Shown here: one piece after another, positions 6,896 to 14,454 of the stretch | How positions within the stretch are numbered: the first letter of the stretch is position 1 | How the letters are laid out: every line of letters begins with the position of its first letter | Source: an uncultured Oscillibacter sp. | GTDB taxonomy: Bacteria > Bacillota > Clostridia > Oscillospirales > Oscillospiraceae | Direction of reading: 5' to 3' | DNA length: 28,756 bases | Assembly (NCBI GenBank): GCA_910583695.1 | Contig: CAJTZL010000039.1 | Location: forward strand, 1 to 28,756 | Made by a program: the position numbers and the translations under genes | Notes under the pieces: generated by a model | Database searches by the model: none | Told to the model about the DNA's origin: nothing | The model's input: only the letters and a program-made list of their open reading frames with translations

Positions 6896-6922
6896 GCATC
6901 CGGCAGAGAGTTATGCTATAAT
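6894..6922 (+). promoter_or_regulatory. Promoter of the ABC exporter-ylmH cluster
   Basis: TTGCAT (6894-6899), 17-nt spacer, TATAAT (6917-6922) with a TG one base upstream (extended -10). It starts immediately after the preceding terminator. Confidence 0.85.
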
Positions 6923-6964
6923 CTTAAATTGTAAAATTATGTACTGACAACGGAGGATGCCTCT

Positions 6965-8716
6965 ATGACCACCCAGGATTTCCAGAGAAAATCCGCCCTG
7001 CAGATTTTTCTCTCCTACTTCCGGCCCCACCGGAAGCTCTTCGTCATGGACCTGACCTGCGCCCTGCTGATCTCCCTGATCGACTTGGCCTTTCCCGCCG
7101 TGTCCCGGTGGTGCATGTACGAGCTTTTGCCCCAAAGCGCCTATAAAACCTTTTTTGCCGTCATGGGGGTGGTGTTTTTCGCCTTCGTGCTTCGGGCCCT
7201 GCTGACCTACGTGATCTGCTACTGGGGCCACACCTTCGGCATCCTGGTGGAGGCGGATATCCGCCACGACCTCTTCCGCCACATGCAGGAGCTGAGCTTC
7301 AACTACTACGACAAGAACCGCACCGGCCAGCTCATGAGCCGCCTGACGGCGGACCTCTTCGACATCACGGAGCTGGCCCACCACGGCCCGGAGGATATCT
7401 TCATCTCCGGTGTCACCATCCTGGGGTCCCTGGTCATCATGTTCACCATCCAGTGGCGGCTGGCCCTGGTGATCGCCTGCATCGTCCCGGTGTTCTTCGC
7501 GGTGGTCTGGTCCTGCCGCCGCTCCATGAGCGAGGCCTCCGCCGCCGTGAAGCAGAAAACCGCCGTCATCAACTCCGACATCGAGTCCGGCCTCTCTGGC
7601 ATCCGCACGGCCAAGGCCTTTGCCAACGAGGGGGCGGAGCTCCAGAAATTCGACAGCTCCAACGCCACCTTCAAGACCTCCAAGCGGGCCTTTCACAAGG
7701 CCATGGGCCGCTTCAACGCCACGATGGAGTTCTTCCTCTGCATCCTCTCCGCCGCTGTCATCGCCGCCGGGGGTCTGTTCCTCATGCGGGGGGAGCTGAA
7801 CGTCATTGACCTGACCACCTTCAGCCTCTATATCACCACCTTTGTCAACCCGGTGCGGAAGCTCAGTAACTTCGCCGAGCTCTTCGCCAACGGCACGGCG
7901 GGCCTGGGCCGCTTCATCGAGCTGATGCGGGAGGAGCCTGCCCTGAAGGACGCGCCGGACGCGAGACGGCTGGACCGGGTGGAGGGCAAAATCGACGTGG
8001 ACCACGTGAGCTTTGCCTACCAGGGCGACGCGGCGGTGCTCCGGGACGTGGACCTTCACATCCGCCCCGGGGAGACCCTGGCGGTGGTGGGGCCCTCCGG
8101 CGGGGGAAAGTCCACCCTCTGCCAGCTGATTCCGAGATTTTACGACGTGACCGAGGGGGCCGTCCGGCTGGACGGCGCGGACGTGCGGCAGGTAACCCAG
8201 GAATCCCTCCGGCGAAACGTGGGCGTGGTCCAGCAGGACGTGTTTCTCTTTGCCGCCAGCATCCTGGAGAACATCCGCTACGGCCGCCCCGGGGCAACCG
8301 AAGAGGAGGTGGCCCGGGCCGCCCGCCTTGCGGAGATTTATGACGACATCTGCGCCATGCCCGACGGGTTCAACACCTACGTGGGGGAGCGGGGGGTGCT
8401 CCTCTCCGGCGGGCAGAAGCAGCGGATTTCCATTGCCCGCATCTTCCTGAAGGACCCTCCGGTGCTGATTCTGGACGAGGCCACGTCGGCCCTGGACAGC
8501 GTGACGGAGGCCAGGCTCCAGGAGGCATTTGACAAGCTCTCCCAGGGCCGGACCACCATCATCATCGCCCACCGGCTCTCCACCGTCCGGAACGCGGACC
8601 GCATCGCCGTCATTGAGGACGGCAGGATGGTGGAGCTGGGGAGCCACGAGGAGCTGATGGCCCAGAACGGGGCCTACGCCGCCCTGGTCCGCACCCAGGA
8701 ACTGCGCCATGGATAA
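6965..8716 (+). CDS. ABC exporter, fused permease and ATPase (half-transporter)
   Basis: The 583-residue protein has an N-terminal six-helix exporter domain (about 1-320) and a C-terminal ATPase. Visible ATPase motifs are Walker A GPSGGGKST (376-384), a Q-loop in VVQQDVFLF, signature LSGGQ (480-484), Walker B VLILDE (500-505), a D-loop SALD and the H-loop in IIAHRLS. All catalytic residues are present. The single fused architecture implies a homodimer, or a heterodimer with a partner not found here. The substrate cannot be told; relatives are annotated as multidrug or lipid exporters. The 3' end overlaps ylmH by 8 bp, indicating co-transcription and possibly translational coupling. Confidence 0.92.
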   Translation: MTTQDFQRKSALQIFLSYFRPHRKLFVMDLTCALLISLIDLAFPAVSRWCMYELLPQSAYKTFFAVMGVVFFAFVLRALLTYVICYWGHTFGILVEADIRHDLFRHMQELSFNYYDKNRTGQLMSRLTADLFDITELAHHGPEDIFISGVTILGSLVIMFTIQWRLALVIACIVPVFFAVVWSCRRSMSEASAAVKQKTAVINSDIESGLSGIRTAKAFANEGAELQKFDSSNATFKTSKRAFHKAMGRFNATMEFFLCILSAAVIAAGGLFLMRGELNVIDLTTFSLYITTFVNPVRKLSNFAELFANGTAGLGRFIELMREEPALKDAPDARRLDRVEGKIDVDHVSFAYQGDAAVLRDVDLHIRPGETLAVVGPSGGGKSTLCQLIPRFYDVTEGAVRLDGADVRQVTQESLRRNVGVVQQDVFLFAASILENIRYGRPGATEEEVARAARLAEIYDDICAMPDGFNTYVGERGVLLSGGQKQRISIARIFLKDPPVLILDEATSALDSVTEARLQEAFDKLSQGRTTIIIAHRLSTVRNADRIAVIEDGRMVELGSHEELMAQNGAYAALVRTQELRHG

Positions 8717-9500
8717 GGGCGCGCTGCTGGACCGCCTGGGCCTTGCCGGAGAGGACCGGCTGGCCCTGGCCAAGGTCCTGGACAAGGCGGAGCAGGTGTC
8801 AGTGCGGAACCTTCCCGCCGCCACGGATTTCCTCAGCCCCCAGCAGCGGGCCCGGGCCCTGGACCTTCTGCGGCTGGCGGGGATTTCCGAGAGCGCTTAC
8901 GTGCTCCAAGGGGGCTATGAGGGGGCGGAGCGGCAGGTCCTGCAGTTCCTCCCGGACTGGATGGAGCCGGAGACCGCCGAGACCCCCATCCGGTGCCTCC
9001 GGGCCGTTTTCCGGGAGGAGGAGCAGCTGACCCACCGGGATTTCCTGGGAAGCCTGATGGGCATGGGCATTGTGCGGGAGAAGGTGGGGGATATTCTTGT
9101 GGCCCCCGGAAGCGCGGACCTTCTGGTTCTGGAGGGCGTTGCGGATTTCCTCCTGCAAAGCTGGGACTCTGCCGGGCGGGCCAGGCTCCGGGTGTCCGCC
9201 ATCGAGCCGGAGAAGCTCCACATTCCCGCCGTCCGGCGGAAGGAGGTCCGGGATACGGTCAGCTCCCTGCGGCTGGACGCGGTGGCGGCCAGCGGCTTCC
9301 GGCTGGCCCGGGGCAAGGCCGCCGCCCTCATCGAGAGCGGGAAGGTCCAGCTCAACTGGCGGGAGTGCGTGAAGCCGGACAAGCTGCTGGAGGCGGGGGA
9401 CGTGGTGTCCGCCCGGGGCTTTGGGAAATTTGAGCTCAGCGAGGTGGGGGGCCCGACCCGGAAAGGGAGAATCTCCATCGTCTTGCAGGTTTACGTTTGA
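8709..9500 (+). CDS. ylmH: YlmH-like S4-domain RNA-binding protein
   Basis: The 263-residue protein matches the YlmH family in length and layout. An N-terminal domain (about 1-80) is followed by a central part with the conserved THRDFLGSLMGMGIVREKVGDI segment, and then a C-terminal S4 RNA-binding domain at about 182-240 (LDAVAASGFRLARGKAAALI, then GKVQLNW). YlmH proteins bind ribosome or tRNA complexes, and recent work links them to rescue of stalled 50S subunits. In many Firmicutes ylmH lies next to division genes; here it follows an ABC exporter instead, overlapping it by 8 bp. Confidence 0.88.
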   Translation: MDKGALLDRLGLAGEDRLALAKVLDKAEQVSVRNLPAATDFLSPQQRARALDLLRLAGISESAYVLQGGYEGAERQVLQFLPDWMEPETAETPIRCLRAVFREEEQLTHRDFLGSLMGMGIVREKVGDILVAPGSADLLVLEGVADFLLQSWDSAGRARLRVSAIEPEKLHIPAVRRKEVRDTVSSLRLDAVAASGFRLARGKAAALIESGKVQLNWRECVKPDKLLEAGDVVSARGFGKFELSEVGGPTRKGRISIVLQVYV

Positions 9501-9569
9501 GGGGAACTTGGTTAGGATTTGAAGAATGACAGGCCGGAAGGCCGTATGGAATAAGGGGAGGCGTTTGGG

Positions 9570-9791
9570 ATGCTGGAATATGAGTTTGAGACGGTTTCCT
9601 GTGACTATGGGAGCGGATACAGTCTTTTTGGCGGCATAGGTCTGGAGACGGACGGACACCGGGAAATCATCCTCCGCCGGGGGGCGGAGGGCTGGCGCTA
9701 CACGGGCTTTGTGCCAAAGAAGCAGCGGGCCGGCGGCTTTATCGAATCCATTGAACTGATCTTCGAGCGGGAACAGGGGGGACAAGCGTGA
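9570..9791 (+). CDS. Small protein, DUF4177-like
   Basis: The 73-residue protein starts MLEYEFETV and has the GAEGWRYTGFVP core seen in DUF4177-type small proteins, which have no known function. No signal peptide or membrane helix is visible. GGGGAGG precedes the start. Its stop overlaps the GTG start of the next gene (GTGA), so the two are translationally coupled. A 69-nt gap separates it from ylmH, with a small GGCCGGAAGGCC hairpin near 9532-9543 but no clear promoter. Confidence 0.65.
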   Translation: MLEYEFETVSCDYGSGYSLFGGIGLETDGHREIILRRGAEGWRYTGFVPKKQRAGGFIESIELIFEREQGGQA

Positions 9792-10000
9792 AGCAGGAAC
9801 AGATCGACCGCATCAACGAGCTGGCCCGAAAGGCCCGGTTCGTGGGACTGACCGAGGCGGAGGAGCAGGAGCGGGCCGTCCTCCGCCGGGCTTACATCGA
9901 CTCGGTGCTGGGGAACTTGAAGGGCCAGCTGGACAACACCTACCTTGTGGACGAACAGGGAAACAAGCGGAAGCTGAAAAAGAAGGAAACGGAGGACTGA
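9788..10000 (+). CDS. DUF896 (YnzC-like) small protein
   Basis: The 70-residue protein has the DUF896/YnzC pattern: DRINELARKARFVGLTEAEEQE, then LRRAYIDSVLGNLKGQLDNTYLVDEQGN, predicted as a helical hairpin with a basic tail (KLKKKE). The biochemical role is unknown; in B. subtilis a homologue is linked to the SOS-induced yneA region. The start is GTG at 9788 overlapping the preceding stop, with AGGGGGG upstream. The next gene begins two bases after its stop. Confidence 0.88.
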   Translation: MKQEQIDRINELARKARFVGLTEAEEQERAVLRRAYIDSVLGNLKGQLDNTYLVDEQGNKRKLKKKETED

Positions 10001-10002
10001 CC

Positions 10003-11202
10003 ATGGCGGAGAACAAGAGAAAAACGTCCGGGGACGGGGACTGGGGCTGGCTCCTGATTATCCTCTGCTTCTGCACCGGCTTTCTGTGGCCCCTGGGGCT
10101 TTTGCTGCTGTTCGGCAAGCTCTTCGCCGACGACGAGAAGAAGCCCGCCCAGAAGGCCCCGCCCCTCCGGGGAACGCCGGGGCAGGCCGCCCAGGTTTCC
10201 AGGCCCGCCGCGCCCCGCCACCAGACCAAGGCCGCCAAGGCGGTGAAGAAAGTCACCAAGTCCCCCCAGACGAAAAAATCCACCGCCCTGTGGCTGAAAA
10301 TCACAGGGCTGGCACTGCTGTTCATGGGCCTGAGCGGGATGGTGGACGCGGTGGACAGTCTGCTGTGGGTCATGCAGTCCGGGACGGCCTCCCTCTGGTG
10401 GCTGGAGGACCTGCTGGGAGGGCTGGCCGTTACCGCCGGAGGCGGGGCCATGCTGTTCAGCGGCTTCTCCATGGACCGTCAGCTGAAGCGCTTTTCCAAA
10501 TACCTCCTGGTCATGGGGGACCGGGGGGCCGTGCCCATGGACGAGCTGGCCCGGACCCTGGGCTATTCCGAGCGGCGGGTGGAGAAGGACTTGGAGAAGA
10601 TGATCGACAAGGGCTACTTCGGCGGAAAGGCCTATCTCAATGTGGAGCTGGGCTATTTCTTCCGGGGCGGAAGCGCCGAGGCGGGCTTCCGCCAGCGGTT
10701 CGAGGAGGCCCAGATGGCCGCGGAGGAGCCCAAAGCGACGCCCAAGGAGGCGGAGGAGGGCTATTCCGGCATTCTCCGGAACATTCGAAGGGCCAACGAC
10801 CAGATTGCGGACCCCGTTCTCTCCGCCAAAATCAACCGGCTGGAGGAAATCACGGCCAGGATTTTCAAGGCCGTGGAGGAGGACCCCAGGAAGAAGGACC
10901 GCATTGGAACCTTCCTGAACTACTACCTGCCCACCACCCAGAAGCTGCTGGACTCCTATGCGGAGTTCGAGGCCGCCGGAGTGGAGGGGGACAACCTCCG
11001 CCAGGCCAAGGAGCGCATAGAGAACACCATGGACTCCATCGTTAAGGGCTTTGAGCACCAGCTGGACGAGCTCTATCAGGCGGACGCCATGGACGTGGAC
11101 TCGGACATCCGGGTGATGGAGCACATGCTCCGCCGGGACACCGGCAGTGCGGAGGAGGACTTCGGCCTGGGCGGGAGCGCCGTCCAGACGGAGGGGGAAT
11201 GA
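10003..11202 (+). CDS. XpaC-family (5-bromo-4-chloroindolyl phosphate hydrolysis) membrane protein
   Basis: The 399-residue protein has two N-terminal hydrophobic stretches (about 15-40, and a pair around 100-160), with a basic Pro/Ala/Lys-rich linker between them. A winged-helix-like segment follows (about 170-220; VPMDELARTLGYSERRVEKDLEKMIDKGYF). The helical XpaC-type domain runs from about 265 to 385 (ILRNIRRANDQIADPVLSAKINRLEEI through ENTMDSIVKGFEHQLDELYQ). In other genomes XpaC-like proteins are often encoded beside TelA (toxic anion resistance), which is absent here. The family name comes from an old phenotype and does not define an enzyme. GGAGG in the end of the previous gene serves as ribosome site. 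It is the last gene of the ABC-ylmH cluster. Confidence 0.78.
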   Translation: MAENKRKTSGDGDWGWLLIILCFCTGFLWPLGLLLLFGKLFADDEKKPAQKAPPLRGTPGQAAQVSRPAAPRHQTKAAKAVKKVTKSPQTKKSTALWLKITGLALLFMGLSGMVDAVDSLLWVMQSGTASLWWLEDLLGGLAVTAGGGAMLFSGFSMDRQLKRFSKYLLVMGDRGAVPMDELARTLGYSERRVEKDLEKMIDKGYFGGKAYLNVELGYFFRGGSAEAGFRQRFEEAQMAAEEPKATPKEAEEGYSGILRNIRRANDQIADPVLSAKINRLEEITARIFKAVEEDPRKKDRIGTFLNYYLPTTQKLLDSYAEFEAAGVEGDNLRQAKERIENTMDSIVKGFEHQLDELYQADAMDVDSDIRVMEHMLRRDTGSAEEDFGLGGSAVQTEGE

Positions 11203-11426
11203 GAAGCGGCCCGGTCCTCTCGGGGGCCCGGGCGGTATTCTGCGCCGCCGCCGCTCCGGCCTCGTGAAGATCCAGGCTTTCAGGGCGGATGAACGCTCTT
11301 TCCGCCCCCTGTTTCCCTTGAGAAAAGGGAGGTGTAAACCGCCGGTTAGCAGAAAGAAAGCCGGAAGTTGGTGGAAAAAGCCCCGCCGGACCTGCTACAG
11401 TGGTCCCAACAAAGGAGGGATGCCTC
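11203..11426 (+). other. Intergenic region before the membrane XRE regulator
   Basis: 224 nt without a supported gene. A GC hairpin (GCCCGG...CCGGGC) lies near 11208-11233 without a T-run and might end the upstream transcript. A possible extended -10 (TGCTACAGT, 11394-11401... read TGC then TACAGT at 11396-11401) lies 25 nt before the next start, but no good -35 is present. Confidence 0.35.
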
Positions 11427-12791
11427 ATGACAACCGGCCGTCGCGTGGCCCGGAAGCGAAAGGAGCTCGGCCTCTCCCAGGAGGCCCTGGGGGAGAAGCT
11501 GGGCGTGTCCCGGCAGTCCATTTACAAGTGGGAATCCGACAGCGCTCTGCCGGAGGTGGAGAAGCTGGTGGCCCTGAGCCGCCTGTTCGACGTGTCCGTG
11601 GGATGGCTGCTGGGCGTGGAGGAGGAGGCCGCCCCGGGCGGCGGGGAGCTGAGCGAAAAACAGCTGGCCCTGGTGGAGGAGATCGCCGCCCGGTACGCCC
11701 CCAGGCCCCGGCTGTCCGCCCGGCGCATGGCGGCGGTGAAGGTTTCCGCGGCGGCGGCGACGGTGTGCCTCTGCGTGGTTCTCTGGGGCTTTTACCAGAG
11801 GCTGGAGGACCTGACGCGGAATTACTCCCATCTGCAAGCCGCCATCACCCAGGTGGAGTCCGGCGTCAACGGCCAGATCGGCGGCATTTCCAGCCGGGTG
11901 GAGGAGCTGCTGCGGGAGCAGAACGCCGTCACCGCCGATTACGCCACAACGCTGGTGGGTGCGGACCCCTCCGCCAGTCAGGCGTTCTTCCAGGCCTATG
12001 CCGTGCCCAAGAACTATGTGGAGGGCATGACGGCGGAGTTTTACGCCGGAAACGGCGGCAATCAGTTCCCCGCCGTCCGGGTGGAGCAGGGGGAGGGCCG
12101 GCGGTTCGCGGCGGATCTGAAGTGCGGTCTGGTGGAGGACATTCAAATCAACGTGGCCTTCGTCTACCCCGACGGAACCCGGCAGACCCAGGTGCTGGAC
12201 CGCTACGAGGGGCTTTACGGCCAGACCTTCCCGGCGGTCCGGGCGGACTATGCCTTGGCCTATAAGCCGGTGGAAAACGGGACCTTTGCCCTGGCGGTGA
12301 CGGAGGGGGAATACGGCCGCCTGGACTGGGACCCGGGGCGCACGCCGCTGGGCCTTCCCGAGAGGGACCTGCCCGTGGCGGAGCTGGAAACCCTGCGGGT
12401 TGGCCTGTTCAAAAACAAGAAGCTGGTGGCCTGGGCAGTCTTCCCCGTAACGCCGGGAGTAGTGGAGGAAGAAACGGAGGCCCTCACCGGGGAGCAGTGG
12501 AAGGCCCTGAACAGCCTCCGGGACAACCAGGGAGACGGCACAAAGCTCCAGCCGGACCTCACCTTCTGTTTCCCGCCCCGGGAGGTCCCGGCGGAGGCCG
12601 GGGACGTGTTCCAGGTGGCGGCGGTTCTGCGGGATGTCTACGGCCGCACGGCGGTCCGTTCTGGCGGGGCCTTCGGCCTGGGCGGGGGCTGGAAAGAGCT
12701 GGACAACCTGGACACGGACACCTCGGATACCTACCCCGGCGGGTGGATGCTGGAGGACGGGGACTCCATCTGCTCCTATATCCCCTCATAG
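11427..12791 (+). CDS. Membrane-tethered XRE-family transcriptional regulator
   Basis: The 454-residue protein starts with an XRE/Cro-type helix-turn-helix (about 1-60; RKELGLSQEALGEKLGVSRQSIYKWESDSALP), then a charged linker (65-100). One transmembrane helix follows at about 103-122, then a coiled-coil-like stretch and a large C-terminal domain of about 300 residues predicted outside the cell. The arrangement suggests direct sensing across the membrane without a kinase. I do not recognise the outer domain. Start 11427 is chosen over 11400 because AAAGGAGGGA precedes it and the HTH begins there. No target gene is obvious. It is convergent with guaD and shares a hairpin terminator. Confidence 0.85.
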   Translation: MTTGRRVARKRKELGLSQEALGEKLGVSRQSIYKWESDSALPEVEKLVALSRLFDVSVGWLLGVEEEAAPGGGELSEKQLALVEEIAARYAPRPRLSARRMAAVKVSAAAATVCLCVVLWGFYQRLEDLTRNYSHLQAAITQVESGVNGQIGGISSRVEELLREQNAVTADYATTLVGADPSASQAFFQAYAVPKNYVEGMTAEFYAGNGGNQFPAVRVEQGEGRRFAADLKCGLVEDIQINVAFVYPDGTRQTQVLDRYEGLYGQTFPAVRADYALAYKPVENGTFALAVTEGEYGRLDWDPGRTPLGLPERDLPVAELETLRVGLFKNKKLVAWAVFPVTPGVVEEETEALTGEQWKALNSLRDNQGDGTKLQPDLTFCFPPREVPAEAGDVFQVAAVLRDVYGRTAVRSGGAFGLGGGWKELDNLDTDTSDTYPGGWMLEDGDSICSYIPS

Positions 12792-12802
12792 CAAGCATAG
12801 CA

Positions 12803-12832
12803 AAACCGGGACTACAAAGGCAGTCCCGGTTT
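12803..12832. terminator. Bidirectional terminator between the XRE regulator and guaD
   Basis: AAACCGGGACT (12803-12813) and AGTCCCGGTTT (12822-12832) form an 11-bp stem with an 8-nt loop. The stem ends in A/T pairs so both strands carry a short T-run (TTTT on the minus strand). It serves two convergent genes. Confidence 0.8.
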
Positions 12833-12897
12833 CTACGCTGCCGTCCCTTCGGCCTGGGTAATTGCCAAATCCAAAGAGTGAGTGAACGCTCTTTTGG

Positions 12898-14169
12898 TTA
12901 CTTTTCTCTCGCGAAAAGTAACCGGCCTTCGCTCCAGACCGCCCGGACGGCGTCCTTCTGCCGCCGGTAGACGCAGCGCTCCAGCCGCTCCCGGACCGTC
13001 AGGGGATGGGGCTGGGGAAGATCCCCGTCCTCCAGCACCACGGCGTGGAGGCTGTTTCCCGGGGCAAAGCCCGGCTGCTCCCCGAAGAACGCCGCCCCGG
13101 CGGAGGTTCCCAGGTACCAGCCCTCCGCCACGGTGAGGAAGTCCGTGTCCCAGCCGTCCAGAATCCGCCGGGCCTTGGAGGCCCGGATGGAGGCCGCTGT
13201 CACGTCGAACATGTTCAGGTGGTCCCCCCCGGCGATGTCGCTGCCCAGGGCCACCTTCAGCCCCTCCTTCAGCATCACCCGCACCGGGGCCGTGCCGGAG
13301 CAGATGTTCTGGTTGGAGTCCGCGCAGTGGACCACCGTCACCCCGGCCTCCCGCATAGCCGCCCGCTCCCGCTCGTTGGACCAGACGCAGTGGGCCATGA
13401 GGGTCCGGTCGTTCCAGAGGCCGTATTTTGCGTAGGTTTCCCAATACTGCCCGCAATCGGGGTGCAGTTCTTTTACCCACTGTATTTCCCCGGTGTTCTC
13501 CGACAGGTGGGACTGGACCGGGAGGCCCTGCTCCGCCGCCAGCTTTCCCAGGAAGTCCATCAGCCCGTCGGTGCAGGAAGGGGTGAACCGGGGGGTGAGG
13601 ATGGGCTTGATGTGCCGGAACTGCCCGCATTCCTCCAGCCAGCGGAGGGTCTCCCGCTTGGATTCCTCCGTCTCCTCCTGGAGGGCGGGAATGCCGTTGC
13701 GGTCCATGTTCACCTTGCCCACGTACCCGGTGACTCCGGCCTGTTCCAGCTCCTCCATGAGAATCAGCGTGGCCCGGCGGTGGAGGGAGGAGAACATGCA
13801 CACCCTGGTGGTGCCGTTTTCGATGAGCTCCCGGGCCAGCTTGCGGTAGACCTCCCGGGCGTAGTCCGGATCGGCAAACCGGGCCTCGGTGGGGAAGGTG
13901 TAGGTGTTCAGCCAGTCCAAAAGCGGCAGGTCCATGCCCATGCCCAGCATGGGATACTGGGGGGCGTGGAGGTGGAGGTCCGCGAAGGACTGCAAAATCA
14001 GGGCGTCTCCGTAGTCCTCCACCGCCGCCCCGGCGTACTGCTCCGGCAGGACGGGGAAGACCCCGGTGATTTTTCCCCCCTCCGCCACCAGATAGCCGTG
14101 CTCCGTGATATCCAGTTTCCCCAGGGCCGGGGCGGAGACGACGGCGCCCTTTAAAATTGTAATCGACAT
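12898..14169 (-). CDS. guaD: Guanine deaminase
   Basis: The 423-residue amidohydrolase carries the guanine deaminase hallmarks: the first metal site H66-L-H68-APQ71, the DLPLLDWLNTYTFPTE segment, the PRFTPSC motif, SHLSEN and GSDIAGGDHLNMF. The enzyme turns guanine into xanthine and ammonia, opening purine catabolism or adjusting salvage. The start at 14169 (MSITIL) is set by the family's usual N-terminus. The ribosome site is weak (GGGG about ten bases upstream), and upstream in-frame codons lie in the riboswitch leader. It is a single-gene transcript under a purine riboswitch and attenuator. Together with ssnA it points to purine degradation in this organism. Confidence 0.93.
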   Translation of the reverse strand: MSITILKGAVVSAPALGKLDITEHGYLVAEGGKITGVFPVLPEQYAGAAVEDYGDALILQSFADLHLHAPQYPMLGMGMDLPLLDWLNTYTFPTEARFADPDYAREVYRKLARELIENGTTRVCMFSSLHRRATLILMEELEQAGVTGYVGKVNMDRNGIPALQEETEESKRETLRWLEECGQFRHIKPILTPRFTPSCTDGLMDFLGKLAAEQGLPVQSHLSENTGEIQWVKELHPDCGQYWETYAKYGLWNDRTLMAHCVWSNERERAAMREAGVTVVHCADSNQNICSGTAPVRVMLKEGLKVALGSDIAGGDHLNMFDVTAASIRASKARRILDGWDTDFLTVAEGWYLGTSAGAAFFGEQPGFAPGNSLHAVVLEDGDLPQPHPLTVRERLERCVYRRQKDAVRAVWSEGRLLFAREK

Positions 14170-14200
14170 AGCAGCAACCCCTTTTCCAATTTGCCGGTAC

Positions 14201-14256
14201 AAAAACAAAAAGGACGCCTGTGCGGACAGGGACGTTTCCCCTCCGAACAGACACCC
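14201..14256 (-). terminator. Attenuator terminator in the guaD leader
   Basis: Minus strand GGGTGTCTGT (14256-14247) pairs with ACAGGCGTCC (14221-14212), with an inner CGGA/TCCG extension, and is followed by TTTTTGTTTTT (14211-14201). The first three bases of its 5' arm are also the 3' strand of aptamer helix P1, so terminator and P1 compete. Confidence 0.8.
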
Positions 14257-14316
14257 ATAGAGAAGCCTTTGGCGGCTTCGTAGAAACACCCGCGCCATAC
14301 AGCGGGCTTATATGAG
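14254..14316 (-). ncRNA. Purine riboswitch aptamer (divergent), upstream of guaD
   Basis: On the minus strand: P1 CTCATA/TATGGG, P2 CCCGC/GCGGG with loop containing TATGG, J2/3 GTTTCTAC (fully conserved), and P3 GAAGCC/GGCTTC with loop GCCAAA. The loops keep the GG and CC needed for loop-loop pairing. The residue equal to C74 of the xpt aptamer is C, which favours guanine or hypoxanthine over adenine. Departures are U instead of A at position 73, a shortened P3 loop and one extra base next to the P2 loop. Confidence 0.85.
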
Positions 14317-14344
14317 GCCCTTTGCCTTGTATCGAATTGCTTAT

Positions 14345-14373
14345 AGTATACCACGCATCCCGGAGGAAAGCAA
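14345..14373 (-). promoter_or_regulatory. Promoter of the riboswitch-guaD transcript
   Basis: Minus strand TTGCTT (14373-14368), 17-nt spacer, TATACT (14350-14345). Transcription would start near 14338, about 20 nt before the aptamer. Confidence 0.75.
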
Positions 14374-14454
14374 GCACCACTTCGGACCTCTCCGCTTATA
14401 CTGGCATACGGGCCCCGGAGGACCTCCCGGGCTCGAATTGAGAGTAAGGCGTTG

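Noticed and set aside
6911..8824. Long open frame on the minus strand opposite the ABC exporter
   Set aside because: It is a shadow caused by GC-rich third codon positions of the real gene; no domain or ribosome site. The same applies to long antisense frames at 24011-25981 and 26100-27860.
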